A stretch of 64,000 bases of DNA from Berghia stephanieae. Taxonomy: Eukaryota; Mollusca; Gastropoda; Nudibranchia; Aeolidiidae. The notes beneath the pieces were generated by a model. The model did not search any database, was not told the DNA's origin, and was given only the letters and a program-made list of their open reading frames with translations. A program made the translations under genes and the position numbers. Positions 16,728 to 51,894 of the stretch are shown here, in pieces (the first letter of the stretch is position 1; each line of letters opens with the position of its first letter). Location: NCBI GenBank assembly GCA_034508935.3, contig CM067442.1, forward strand, positions 87,517,948 through 87,581,947, read 5' to 3'.

Positions 16728-19700
16728 TCAAGAAAAGTTGTTGAATTTCATCATGAAATCAAAATCTTTGTAACTTACTCTTCCATCACCATCACGATCT
16801 ATTTCTCTGAAGAAAAAGAAACAACAATGAAGCATATAAGTATAAGCAAGTAACACTTCTTACTACACTAAGCATATTGAATTGATTTATTTTTGGTGTT
16901 GGGAGCTATTTGAAAAAATGTATCACAATTTCTTTTCTTAGTAGCCATTTTAAAGTCCTTGCATTCATGTCAATAGACCTGCCTGTTCAGACAAATAAAA
17001 TAGTCTCATGAATACTGCACAGTGAAACTCGGTAATGTAAATGTTGCTGCTCGAAGCTCGAAGAAATAAATAATAATTTGAAATTGAATGTAAGCTTCAA
17101 TTTAATTACGAAAACAGATAAAATGGACGTTTCAGGTTTCCCCTTTATCAACAAAACAGGATGAATGAAACACTACATATGAAAGAGATAATGTGGTAGT
17201 GGCGTTGTTAAGACGAATAAACAAAACCTTGATGGGCAGGAAATAGTATGCTCCTTTGTAAGGAAGCACCAATTAAAATAGAACAATAGATATTTCTAAA
17301 AGGCGCGCAATTAATTAAGTGAAAAGAGGGCTTTGATTCCGCCTCGGAGAGGAACTGTGTAATGCAGTTTAGAAAGTGAAATATAAAAACGCGTAGACTA
17401 TTGTTGGAAAATAAATACAATGAGGTGCAATTAACTGACCAAAACATCTAATTTTAGTGATTTTACTGTTCGCTCATTTTTATAACTTTAACTTCACTCA
17501 TGAAAAATAAAAATGTTTCTATCTAGAGACAAAAGTGAAGACCATTCAAGCAGTGAAAAAGAGGGAAAAGACAAAGAATCAAATGTGCAGAAATCACGGA
17601 ATATCATCTAGAACTCTACACTTTTGAAAGAAAAAGACAAAATCATGGTTGCTCTTGCCAATGGGAGATACCAGTTAAATAAAAATAACTGAAAACAACA
17701 GGACCCGATGTTCTGAATAAAAGACTAATAACAGTTCAATCAGGTAGAAAGCTCAAACACACCATTACCAGCGCCCATCTTAAAGAAAAGGAGATGAGTT
17801 GGCAGAAGATTAGGGCTTGCTGAACTTCTAAATAGTGCTATATAAAAGTAATAACTTACCTGAAAGCAAGCTCAACACGATCAGCTGGTAGACGAGGACA
17901 AACTTGACCAAACATTTTCTTAGTATCTTCTAATGTTAAGAAACCCCTGCCTGTGGATTTTGTGACAAGAGATCATGAAGAAGCAGATTAAACTGGGGTG
18001 CAACAACCTTTTTGAAATCAATGTTAGCTACATGTAACACAAAATGTATCTTCTACACATCTGCCATGGCAATGACATTAATATATAACATATTTTTATG
18101 ACCCAACCAAGATTGTTGTAACACACCCCGACACCAAGACAGTTGAAAGTCAAGAAGAAATTATCTATAGAGAAACTATATTATACTGCTCCACATCCCA
18201 CACAGCCTTCCTTGCTCGGCGCATTGTTGAGTCCTTGGTAAAGGCTTTTTACTCACATTCTCTCATGTACTCGGGAGTAAAATGAGTACCTGGCCATTAA
18301 CAGCGTTGTCTCTGTCTGAAAAAATTGTAATATTACCTAAAGGGCATTATGCCCCGTCCTACTGTTAAGTATTGCATTGGCCAGGGACCCCTTGTAAAGC
18401 GCTTTGAGCATGTTTACTGGATATTGCACTTTATAAAAATTAAAAATAAAAATCCTTGCTTATTGCCTGTTTCTTGTCTGGAACTTAATTTTATCTCTAC
18501 ATAAAATTACGAACAATGATATACTGGCATGCTGTATACAAAATATATCAACAAAAAGAAAAGAACAATTTGATATACCACCAACATAAAATTTGAAAAC
18601 ACTGTATGTGATTCTTTTTCACTGCGTAGACAAAAACAGATCTGATATACAACTGTTAACTCACTTAACTCTTGCCCTCTATTTGAGTGTTGTCTGCTCT
18701 CCACTAGCAGTTTTTAGGACTTCTAAAAATATTCAACTAAAATATACCAGTTTTTCAACCAAAAAAAATTATAATTGATAAGTACATAACTATATTCATT
18801 ATCGACTTTTATGTAAAAATAAAAAGCAGCAGCTTTAATAATCTGCATATAAATCTTAACAAAAAAATGTAAAAAATGATGGGTAAAAAAAGTAATCACA
18901 GCCAAAATAATCATGTGTCATAAAATCCCCAACATGAAGAGAGTATAGCTCACCTTTCTTGAGGACTATAGTATGTGAATTTAGAATGGCTTTTTGTTAG
19001 ATTATTTCAATGGAAAAGTCCATACCGATAATATCTGTGTTGTTAGTGAACTAAGGTTTGTGCATACCAAGAGAGATAGTCAATGTCAGGGTTGAATGAG
19101 TCAAGTATAAATTATACTCCAATACTTAATAATAGTATGATTTACAGGTCGCCTATAATATAAACACTTCTTTCTTTTACACAATGTTTGCTATGAATAC
19201 ATGACAAGAAGTTGTGATATATGTTAACATTGACTCAGTATGCTATTATTTGGAAGATATCCACTTTATCCCTGTACATGTCAAATTTGTTATTTAGCCA
19301 ATTACGCTCATTATTTTAAAAGTGAAGGGTGGTCAGTTATTACCTCTAAGATTGTGTCGAAATGTCTTACTATAGCAAGAAAGCTGCCTATTTAAATCTT
19401 ACAATTACTCTTACAAATTCTAAGCTTAGTGATTGTTTTATTTATTACAATAATTCCTTATCTTTCTATCTCTTTTATAGGCTTAAATCGCCTTGTTAAA
19501 AATTGTGTATATCTTTTTCCTCCAAGTATTTGCAGAACCCTTGAAACATCTCTCCTTCCAACCCACCTTCTCTAAGATTTCTCTCACACACACCCACCAA
19601 CAGAGGCACTCTCTCTCCTTTCCTTGCACACAAACATTCACCTTACTCTTTCTCAGCCCCCCCCCCCCCCCCCCCCCAATCCTCATTTCCCTTCGTAATT

Positions 19701-22700
19701 TGAGTTCATTATATAATTGTAAGGGGTTGCTGACTGGTAGAGCACTCACTTCAAATGTAAGGGGACCGAGATCAATTTCATTTGAAGTTGAGATTTTTTC
19801 TGACCACTCCCCCCCTCCCCCCCCTCATCCACCTAACAGCGATGGGTAGCTGGATCTTTAGATCTGGTGGAGAGAACTTTGCGATAGATTAATGTCCTAT
19901 CCAAGGGTAGCAAGCAATTGTTATTGTCCATTTCACGCTAGAGATACCAGGATTAAATCCCATTCTATGAGCCTAATGGCTCTGAAGGACTATTGACATA
20001 AATGTAAATTCTTTTTTTTTCTCTCTCATCATCTGCATGATTTGTCTTGTCACCTTAGGAAGGCCAGGGGCTGAAACGTTGTATATTTGTGTATTGTTTA
20101 ACTTACAAGCCATATTTACTAGATATATGTTTTCTTTATATTGTGAAGGAATGCAGTGTAGAAAAGAAGAAATGCTTTTATAAAAAAAAGGTGACATGGT
20201 TGTTGAGGTGTGTTTCTCGTTTTGTTGTTTTGTTTGTTTGTTTATTTTGGTGGGGGGGGAGGGTTGTTTTGTTTTTTTTGGAGGATAGAGTTGTTGGGGG
20301 AGGGAGAGGAAAAGTTACTTACAATTGACATCAAAAGCTGTAAATGTGTTTCTTATTTCCTCGTCTTCATCAACAGCCGCAAATTTTGATATCACAGCCT
20401 TTTCAAACTGAGATCTTGTCAGACCTTTTCAAATAAAGATTCAAAATGAATATAAAAAGTCATTTCCATGAAACCAAATACAAATACTACATACTATTGT
20501 GGACATCTTGGTAGATATATAAATTTTTATTTCCTTTTATTTTCAATTTTTAATCATAACAGCTTCATATTTCTGCATAATAGCCATTGATATTTTATTC
20601 AGATGTTCATTATCATGAACCAAGACACATTTATATTTGTCATTTTCAATACATGTTGCACTGAGTGCACGATTAAAATGCAGAACTAGTAACCAGCATA
20701 AATTTCATCTATTCTTAACAATTAGTAAAGACAACTTTCAATATAAATACAGTTCAACCTCTCTATAACGATATCGGATATCGTCAGGACCTATAAAAAA
20801 TGTTGTTCCAGAGAGGTTGAAAAAAAAAAATGAAAAAAAAAAAAAAAAGGTCGAGGGGGGGGGGGGGGGGGAGTAGAAAGACAGAAACTTGAAATTTCAT
20901 TTTAGTTTATCCGGGCTTGAGACAGGAATGTATGCAATTGCATATGGCCACATTAAAATGTGTTTGTATTTGGGGGGGGGGGGGATGTTTTACACTAATT
21001 TTTTTTCTGGTTTTTTAAAAAATATTTACACACAATGGTGACTTTTCATGTCAATCTTTTTAACTTGTTTGGGGTAGTAGTAGACATCTTCTTGTTTCTT
21101 GTGTGAAATGTAGAGATAATGAATAATTAATTATTGAAAAAAGATCAATTGATAATGCTTAATACACCCATCAGTCCAGTGTATGGCCTATCAAGAGCAA
21201 TCATTGGTTGAAAAGCAAGCATTCTCATTGGCTAACATGTCGTGTGAGTATGAGATATCATTGGTCATAGCGTAAATGTTTTCATTGGCTATGTGTTGTA
21301 CAAGTATGGGATATCATTAATTGGCTGGAAATAAAACTTTCTCATTGGCTATGAGAACAAATTTCATTGGTAGATCAGCTAGCAGTTTCATACGACCAGG
21401 AATTTCAATGCCGATATTCAGGGTTTTTGCAAAAAATATGTCACTATAGAGAATTTTTTTATTACTAACAATTTATAGGAAACAAAATCGCGATCTGACC
21501 GCCATGTCGCTATTGAGGGAATGTCGATTCAATGATTGTCATGATAGAGAGGTTGCACTGTAAATAACTTATGTAATGAATAGGCTTTCATGCCACAAAT
21601 TTTCAAATCAGATAACTTATAAACAATCTAATAGCAATAATGACATAACCAATTGATAAAACTGACGCCCAACAGAGGAAACTAACAAAAACTTAGTCCA
21701 AGATTACCTGAATTCAATGCTGTGCTTTGCCCATACGATTGTAGCATTTGACAAACCTCGTCCTGAAATTATTAGTGAAAACTTATAACAAATAAATGAA
21801 AAAAAAATCAAAAACTGGCTAATTATGCCAGTTAAATAGGCTTGCTCAAGTTGCAGATATGAAAACACCACAAGACAGTATTATAAATGAATGTATTTTT
21901 TTCCTACGGTGCATCCAACACCTAGTAAACAAAAGTTTTCTTCACAACAAAATACTTAAGTATTCTTGTTATTACTGCTGCCCTACATTTTGTGATTAAA
22001 CCAAATATCATTGATCCAGAATGTAGTTAATTCACTACATGCTTAGTTCTGATGGGAACAAGTATTACTTATAGTCTCTTTGAATAATGTATGTTCATAA
22101 AAAAATAAAATTTTGAGGAATAGATATTTACCTTGGAAGGCTTGTACCCAAATAAAGCCAGGATAGCAACTTTGAGGTCTTCATAATTCAAGAACTTTTT
22201 TCTTCCTTCATCTGCCAATTCAAAGACCTTTTTTATGAAAGAAAAATAATTCTTTAAAAGATTTATCACATGTTTTCATCACCATCATTATTAGGACAAC
22301 AATGATAATGAGTGACAAAAAGAAGACTACATTTATTTTTAAAAACTCAGTTCTTGCCCGAGGGAAATGAAGTCAAAAAGCTTATTACAACACTTGTGAG
22401 ACAACTCCTGGAGTATGCCGTAATTGTGTAGGTAGGACCTAATGTCATGACTCCCCAAAAAAATCTAATGATTGAAATTGAGGTGTGCTGTTCGCTTCAT
22501 TGTCCATGATCATAAAACCACAAGTGTAACATGATGTCTAGTCACCATGATTAAAATAGAAAATGAATCTATTTATATTTCAAACAACACACTGACAATC
22601 TACAATGATAAAAACTCAGGGTCACTCCCAGAGACTGAAAATCCCTTACTCCCAGAACTAAAAAACCTCATTAAATTAGCAATCTTTTTTCTTAGGCGTT

Positions 22701-24515
22701 TTGTTTGCATGACGTTGGGGCGTGGCTAAGATTTCGGCGGAGAAACGCGAGGGTGCAGCTTGCCTTTTGGGTTATTTTGTTAATGTGTTTCCCCCATTTC
22801 AAGTCCTTTGAGAAGGTGATGCCAAGGTATGGGTTATCGTCGACTTGTTTCAGGACGGTGTTGTTTAACTTGTAGGTCTCATTGTACTTTTTAGCTGTGC
22901 TGAGGATGTAGCATTTGTTTGCGTTAAATTTCATTCCCCAATCATTAGCCCACTGTTCGAGACTATTCACGTCCTCTTGTAGCAATTTTTGATCATTTGC
23001 AGATTTTCTTGGTCGGTATATTAGACAGTCATCGGCGAACAACCTAATCTGAGATTTTACTCGTAGAGGTAGGTCATTGATGAAACAAAGAAATAGTATG
23101 AGTCCTAGCACCGTTCCCTGTGGTACTCCTGATATGACTGGGCATTCATCCGATGACGTGCCGTCTAGGACTACTTTCATGGTACGTTTTGTGAGGAAAT
23201 TACAAAGCCATGTATGTAAAGAGCCACGAATTCCGTAATTTTCTAGTCTCTGCAGGAGTTTTTGGTGGGGCACAGTATCAAATGCTTTGGAAAAGTCGAG
23301 GATGCTGATGTCTGCCTGAGTGTTGGCATTCTGGAGTCTCAACAGGTCGTTTATAGTTATTAGGAGTTGGCTTTCACATGAGTATCCTTTGCGAAACCCG
23401 TGGTTCAGGTCAGTTAGGATGTCATTGTTCTCAAAGTGGTTCATCATGTTCTTACAGATTATATGTTCTAATAGTTTGGATACTACAGACGTCAGTGAGT
23501 TGGACGGTAGTTCTCTGCTTTATTTTTGTTGCCTTTTTTTAATACAGGTGCGATGTTTGCCTTCAGCCAGTCATTAGGGAGCATCCCGGTGTCAACCGAT
23601 TTTTGGAAAATTATGCATAATGAGGGGGCCAAACTCTCAGCACACTCCTTTAGTACTGTGTTGGGGATGTTATCTGGACCTGACGCCTTAGATGGATCAA
23701 CGTTTTTCAGCAACTTTTCAACTCCTGAGATGTTTATGTTGATATTAGTTATCACTGTACGGTGAATAGTGTGTCAGATATTTACGGTGAAAATTGTCCA
23801 CAAAGATATTACCTTACGGTGAAAATAGTCTCCCACACTATTACTATTATCACCGTACGGTGAAAATCGTCCACCAAGATATTACCGTACGGTGAAAAGT
23901 CTCCCACACTATTATCACCATACGATGAAAATCGTCCACCGAAATATTACTGTACGGTGAAAAAAGTCTCCCACACACTGTCAGGCTATTATCACCGTAG
24001 GTGAAAATAGTTTGTCAGGCTATTTTACACCGTACGAAGAAAATAGCGGCTTCCTTTTTAAAATGCTACTATATATTGACAAATTAAATATATAAACGAC
24101 TGACAAAAGATCCACGGTGAAATACAATTGAAAGAGGCGCTAGACCGAGGAGCTTTCGGAAGGCCAATCCTCCTGTTGACCGTACTATCGTATGAATCAT
24201 GACCATGGATGAATCATCTCAGCTCTAATTGATGATCAATGGATTGGTTTTAAGCTTTTTATGTCCAGCCTTGGTGCCGCTTGTGATAGTATGAAGTTAA
24301 GATCAATTAAATGCAATCATGTGCAAGACATTTCATTTATCAATCAAAGTAAGGATCGAGATTTTATTTATCTAGGCTAGGGAGATAGATAGAGAGGAGA
24401 GAGTGAGAGAGACTGGCTGGTGGGATACTTGACTTGTACTTGTACTGACCTGCATCACTAAATTACCATTCTCCTTTGACAACTCATAAGGAACCTTTGA
24501 AGATTTGTGAAACAT
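16728..24515 (-). CDS. EFCAB11: EF-hand calcium-binding domain-containing protein 11
   Basis: Six minus-strand exons join without a break: 24515-24450, 22227-22132, 21762-21708, 20424-20323, 17950-17860 and 16806-16728. The stop TGA is at 16730-16728. They give 162 residues, matching the roughly 163-aa human protein. The phrases FELADEG...FLNYEDLKVAILALFGYKPSK, RNTFTAFD..CRGFLTLED and the last EF-hand loop DRDGDGRVSYKD align with human EFCAB11 as I recall it. Only the last loop keeps the canonical D.D.DG pattern; the earlier hands are degenerate, as in the family. The function is poorly known: a small calmodulin-like cytosolic calcium sensor. The start at 24515 was chosen because it gives the family length. 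The frame is also open further upstream, to an ATG at 24584. The gene is divergent from FBXO11. Its introns hold a TA-flanked element, a LINE and a palindromic repeat array. Confidence 0.9.
18200..18452 (+). mobile_element. SINE family B, tRNA-derived
   Basis: A degraded tRNA-like head is followed by GAGTCCTTGGTAAAGGCT, AAAATGAGTACCTGGCC and AACAGCGTTGTCTCTGTCTG. The tail is TTGTAAAGCGCTTTGAGCAT then GGATATTGCACTTTATAAA. It is in EFCAB11 intron 4, opposite to the gene. Other copies are at 36462-36862, 51895-52195 and 61795-62090. Partial copies are at 211-345 and 38467-38530. Confidence 0.75.
19722..19995 (+). mobile_element. SINE family C, tRNA-derived, near full length
   Basis: The tRNA-like A-box region is GACTGGTAGAGCACTCACTT; a B-box-like GAGATCAATTTCA follows. 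The body is GGGTAGCTGGATCTTTAGA, ACTTTGCGATAGATTAATG and a GGCTCTGAAGGAC end. It lies in EFCAB11 intron 4, next to a poly-C run (about 19659-19676). Confidence 0.75.
20750..21560. mobile_element. TA-flanked inverted-repeat element (Tc1/mariner- or pogo-like, non-autonomous)
   Basis: The left end CAGTTCAACCTCTCTAT is inverted at the right end as CAGTGCAACCTCTCTAT. TA lies on both flanks (20748-20749 and 21561-21562). It is about 811 bp, in EFCAB11 intron 3. Inside are poly-A, poly-G and an array of seven ATTGG motifs (about 21200-21375). No transposase is visible. CAGT ends with TA duplication fit the Tc1/mariner superfamily. Confidence 0.75.
22340..22545 (+). mobile_element. LINE fragment, end of the reverse transcriptase region, plus strand
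   Basis: The plus frame reads EVKKLITTLVRQLLEYAVIV, and a second frame reads RCAVRFIVHDHKTTSVT. The TLVRPQLEYAV.VWDP and RRAARFV..DY..TSSVT patterns follow the RT core in CR1/L2/Jockey-type LINEs. Frames are broken. The orientation is opposite to the RT fragment just to the right. Confidence 0.6.
22690..23760 (-). mobile_element. LINE reverse transcriptase remnant (CR1/L2/Jockey-type)
   Basis: Minus-strand frames encode an RT core. The N-part (about 23755-23492) has PSKASGPDNIPN and ENYRP. The main part (about 23447-22692) has HGFRKGYSCESQLL, the catalytic A motif DFSKAFDTVPH, SGVPQGTVLG, LFADD (catalytic YADD-type box), and YLGI...KWGKHI. One frameshift separates the two parts near 23490. 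The endonuclease domain and everything after LRRNLSHAPTSCKQNA are missing, so it is a dead 5'- and 3'-truncated copy. It sits in EFCAB11 intron 1. Confidence 0.85.
23756..24062. repeat. Tandem array of palindromic CACCGTACGGTG units
   Basis: About nine units of roughly 33 bp run in tandem. Each has a TACGGTGAAAA core, and the best copy contains the perfect 12-bp palindrome CACCGTACGGTG. The linkers alternate between CGTCCACCAAGATATTA and TCTCCCACACTATTA types. The array abuts the upstream (5') side of the LINE remnant, so it could be part of the LINE's 5' UTR. Confidence 0.7.
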
Positions 24516-24821
24516 GTTTGTCTTGTTTTCTGTGCTAAATGTATTGAGAAGAAAAATTTTAACGTATAAAATTAAGTTGGCCAATTATCATCATCAAATA
24601 ACCAACTTGCTTTCGTTTTCTTCAATGTTGACAATGTTCGCCGCCATGTTTTCTAAGATAAACTAAAAATATGCATCCATTGGTTACTTTATGGCACGTG
24701 ACTTCAACTGGCTTTTCTTATTCGATATTGTATTTTACTGATAATCCAATATGGCGTCTCATTAGACCATCTCTTAGATTAGTTTGTTTTTATTTTTCTT
24801 TGTGTACACCTCTTTCACAAA
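24516..24821. promoter_or_regulatory. Probable bidirectional promoter of EFCAB11 and FBXO11
   Basis: The 306 bp between the two start codons hold a YY1-like GCCGCCATGTTTT (about 24641-24653) and a second in the other orientation, CAATATGGCGTC (about 24747-24758). They also hold an E-box GCACGTGAC (24694-24702) and an inverted CCAAT box ATTGG (24679-24683). The motifs are seen directly; their use is inferred from the divergent layout. Confidence 0.5.
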
Positions 24822-46636
<21,815 letters not shown>

Positions 46637-46649
46637 CATTGGTCTCTAG

Positions 46650-48050
46650 TCGTGCAGTGCTTGAATTTTATTTTTGCCACAACCTCCTTCCGATTCGTCT
46701 TCTTCATGGCTGCCTTTTTTTGTTTATATTGGAAGATATTTTCATCATATGTAGATTATTTAAATGTGTCACATCATCTAATGCATTCAAAGACTTGTAT
46801 ATTTGCATTGGAATGTTGATATGAATGTAATTTGCATTGTTAATATCATGTATTATATTCAATACTGCTTATCGCAAAACATTAAGTATTGTGATTGTAA
46901 GAAAAAGATAGGTGTGACATTCGGAGAAAGAGTATGCGTGGTGTTTTATTGTGATATAAGAAAGAAAAAAAAAAAGAAAGGCATTTGGATTATTATGGTT
47001 GTAGACTGAATGTGTGCTTGATTGCAAGAGATATGACTGATTTCACAATTAAGTTCAAGGGGAGTGGAAGAGACTTGAGTATCAGGGGTATATTTCATTT
47101 TTTTTTTTTTTAACCCCTTTTGGATCAGTACTTTTAAGCCTGTTGATTCAGGCCACTAATATTGTCAGAAGGGAATTGTTTAAATTCTTTGGCTCGTGCC
47201 ATGGGCAAGCAAGTGATGTAGTATTTATTAAATATTATATGTTTTGAAATTTGATGCTGTCATCAAGTCTCTTGGAAAAGTGTGTGTCTGTTATATAGAG
47301 AGCAGCACAACAAAGAAATCAGACTGATAATAAAAATAGCACTTGTCTTGTGCTTAATACCATTCTGTGCAGGCTCCACATAATTTTTTTGAATTAAGAC
47401 ATTGTTTCCAGTTCCTTTGAACTGAAGTGGAATTTTCAAGACACTGAAACTATTTATTGAGTGTCATAAAGTCTTTCACATTTTATCGTGTGGATCTTTT
47501 CACGAAAATTCCTTTCTACCAGTTAAGCAATTTGAAGCATAAGGCTTTCTTGTTTTGTTTTGTTTTTTTGGGGGGTTTTAAAGTTTTGTTTTGTTTTTTC
47601 ATAGTTGATATGTAATTATGTGATAAATTGAAATGGTTTCATGCATTTTAAAAATTTGTGCCACTTTTTAATTCATGAAAAGGAGCAGAACAGTTCTTTT
47701 ACACTGATGAAATGTGTTGTATTTTTAAAAATATGAGATAAGATTGTTCACAAATCCTTTTGTATTAAGATTATGCATCTGAAATGATTATAAGATGATC
47801 GGTTTTTTTTTCATCATATTGTTCAGATGGTTGTTTAAATCATCAATCTCTGAAGCAAACATTATTGGCTAAGAAAATTGGGTGAATTCAATATATTATT
47901 GTTTTCTTAAGATTTGCACCACCATTTAAATGTCCCTTTGGACTCTTGTTGTTTCAATGCTGTGTTTGGTTGATTGAGAACAGAATTGAAAATTTATAGT
48001 GATGTGTTGTTATATGGCAATTTAGTGTTCTACGTTGTACAATCTTTAAT
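46650..48050 (+). other. Presumed FBXO11 3' UTR and downstream
   Basis: There is no further open frame with a motif. The first canonical AATAAA is at 47329-47334, about 690 bp after the stop, and is a candidate poly(A) signal. T-rich runs are common beyond it. Confidence 0.4.
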
Positions 48051-48051
48051 T

Positions 48052-48931
<880 letters not shown>

Positions 48932-49102
48932 AAAAATAGCAAACTGTACAGAGATTATTTGGTGGTGTCAGTTTGATGAAAGATGAAAGAGAGGATCCAG
49001 GTCACATTGGATGGCTTAAAAAATAAAAATGCTTTGAAACATTCCGAACTTTGAAATCTTCTAGAAAATTTTGTAAGTTTTATCAAAATTGATGATATCC
49101 TT

Positions 49103-49144
<42 letters not shown>

Positions 49145-50582
49145 CAAGCCAAAATGTCGTTTTTGTAACATTTGACTCAAAAAGACACCAAAACGGATAA
49201 TTTCAAAAACTATGGAAAGATTTATTTTTCATAATTTCTCTTGGTTAAATAATGAAAGTTTGTCGACAAAATAATATAATAATATGTGGCTGTAATTGTT
49301 TTTTAATTTGTCAAAAAAAAAGTGTGGACAAAACAGATACTGTGTCCTCACTTTCTCAAACTCTTGAAAATCTATTTTGCTATTCTGTTGGTGCCAGACC
49401 TTGAGTTCTTGGATTAATTTTCAGACTTTATTCCAAGAATACACTAATGAAAACAAAATCCTTTCATCGTTTTTCAAAATAACTTAGAACTAGTGTCTTT
49501 TGTGTTGATTGATATGAACACATCCTTTAGGTACAGTCTTGTGTTGAATATATATATATGTAAACTCAAATGCTTTTTTTTTAGTTTGTCAAAAATTGGA
49601 ATCGTGTCATACACTCATCAGACAGTGTAGAATCGTTTTCATATATATTCACAAATGTGTTTCATGCAAATGCAATTTGAAGAAGTAATTACTCATGCTC
49701 TGTTCCATGAAGATAATTCTTAAAATTAACCCAACATTTAATCAGGAGTGTGATACTCAGTTTTCAACTTAGGACAAGGATATATTGTCATTTCTTGTAT
49801 TTTAAAAATTCATGAAATGTCACAAATTGTACAAAAGGACTAGATAATGACGTCAATATATTTTATAGTATGGGTCTGGATAGTATAAGAATTAAAAGTT
49901 CAGATTCTTGCCACTAGTTGTAAATGAGTTTTTTTGTGATGAAAGCCTTGGCTATTCTCTCTATAATCGTCTGTAGTTTATTATTATATTGATTTTTTAA
50001 TTTTTACTTGTCATTATTTGATTTTGTTTTCGATAAATGTTATGATTCATATTTCACTTATAATTTTTTATATGAAATTCTCATTGTGTTCATTTTATCT
50101 TACTGTTTAAATGTTTTATTTATTTCATTATTACATCTTTACATCTTGTCATCACCATTTATTGGTTGAAACTTCTGTCATGTAATATTTTTATGTTCTA
50201 TGTCTATCGTATCTTATTTTCTAAGTTCCACTTTTATCTGGGTCAGGTTCTGTGGAATGTGTGTAGTTATTTTTCCTTTGTTTTTCTGACCCTGATCCCT
50301 AAAAAAATACCTACTCTGGTCTGTATGTATGTACATATATTTTTTGACAGACTTGTGATTATTAAACTAAAGTAGTATATCTTTTTTAGTAATATCAGCT
50401 GTATTCTTTTTTCTCTATTGCGAGGACGAGGGGGGAGGGGGGGGTCTTTATATATTTCAATCTTATCATCTCTCATTTGGGAGGTTTGATTGGTTCGTTT
50501 TATTTTGAGAAGCAAGGGAAGGGCTTTGATATTTTGAGATATGATTCTAGAAATGATTAACAAATGACACTTCCTAAAGGTC
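48932..50582. other. Intergenic, no recognised gene or element
   Basis: AT-rich sequence with a (TA)n tract (49111-49141). No supported open frame. Confidence 0.45.
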
Positions 50583-50589
50583 ATTTGTA

Positions 50590-51797
50590 AAGATCTTTAG
50601 CTGAGAGGGAGGCAGTTAAATGTTTAGTTCTTTTTTTCTTTTTTCTTTTTTTTTCTTTTTTTTTCTTTTTTCTTTTTTTTTATTTTTTTTTTTTATTTAT
50701 TTTTTTTTTTTTGAGAGAGAAAGGGAGAGATGATATTTTTTTACTTGTAAATCATTATATTTTCCTTTCATTTGGAAGGTTTGATTGGTGCATTCCCTTT
50801 TTGCATGAGAAGCAAGAGATAGGCTTTGAGAAATTTGATATATGATTCTAGAAATGCTTAACAATTACACTTCTTAAAGGTAATTTGTAAAGAACTGCAG
50901 ACGTTGATCTAATAGATATATGCCCTCGTATCTGTCAGATAAACGTTTAAAGGCATGCCGTTTTTGGGTGCTACATGTAGAGTTGTTTTGAGTCTTCTAT
51001 TTCTACACTTCAATATCTGTTGTCACATTTTCATGTGGGTCCTTGTTTTCAAATGAGATGGAATGGCCTTGCCATGGTTGTAAATGAAAATGGTGCCTGT
51101 GAGAATTCTTTTGAAATTTTATGTGGGTGGATGCATCTATAAATGTAAATTATCTGTGTGTGTGTGTGTGTGTGTGCGTGTATGTGTGTGTCCTGAAAAC
51201 CATCTAAGTGTCTCTCTTTCAGTATAGATCCCAATTCTGCATTTGTGTGAGACGTTGGGTTATCTAAGACAAATCAGACGGGTCCTTGGTGGGTGAAGGG
51301 TGAGATCACTATCGCTGTGTCTTGTATACCCCTTTATCGGTTTTCCCTTGCCTTCTTGCTCTCGTCCTTGTTCTTGATTGACATTTTTCATTGGGTTTGT
51401 TTTTTTCCTGATTCTAGCAGGGATCTTTGGCTGAGAGGGAGGCAGATATAGTTTCTCTTTTTTTTTCTTTTTTTTTTTTGGAGAAAGAGAGATATTTTTT
51501 TCCTTGTAAATCAGCTCCTTGTTATGGACTATAATTGTTTTCAGTTTTTAGTATATTGTAATTTTGTAAGCATTTCAGTGTACCCTTCATAGTGAGATCC
51601 TTTGGTTGGTTGTATGTCAAACTAAGTATAGTGATAGGTTGCTCATGAAATTTTCTGTTCCCTATTTGAAGCAGTCCCCTTTGTCTTACTTATTCTTTTG
51701 CACATTTAACTTCGGGTCTACAACTTTTCTTCTATCATCTAACTTTTGACTGGCTTTGAAATGACTTGAAGCGTAACAAGCGCCTCAAAACAAAATC
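50590..51797 (+). mobile_element. Two family A copies, one partial and one nearly complete
   Basis: The fragment at 50590-50765 has AGCTGAGAGGGAGGCAGTTAA, a long T-rich run and TTGTAAATCATTAT. The copy at 51280-51797 is collinear but diverged from GGGTCCTTGGTGGGTGAAGG to AAGCGCCTCAAAACAAAATC. Between them is a (GT)n stretch (about 51154-51190). Confidence 0.6.
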
Positions 51798-51894
51798 AGA
51801 TGGGAAGAGTCTAGCCTGGATGTAATGGTCTTTTTCCTGAACTATTCTCCTTTGTCTCGCTTTTTCTCTGGTGACCCAAGAGTGTTACAATCAC

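Noticed and set aside
24516-24584. Upstream start for EFCAB11 at 24584
   Set aside because: The frame is open, but using it would add 23 hydrophobic residues not found in the family. The ATG at 24515 gives the expected length.
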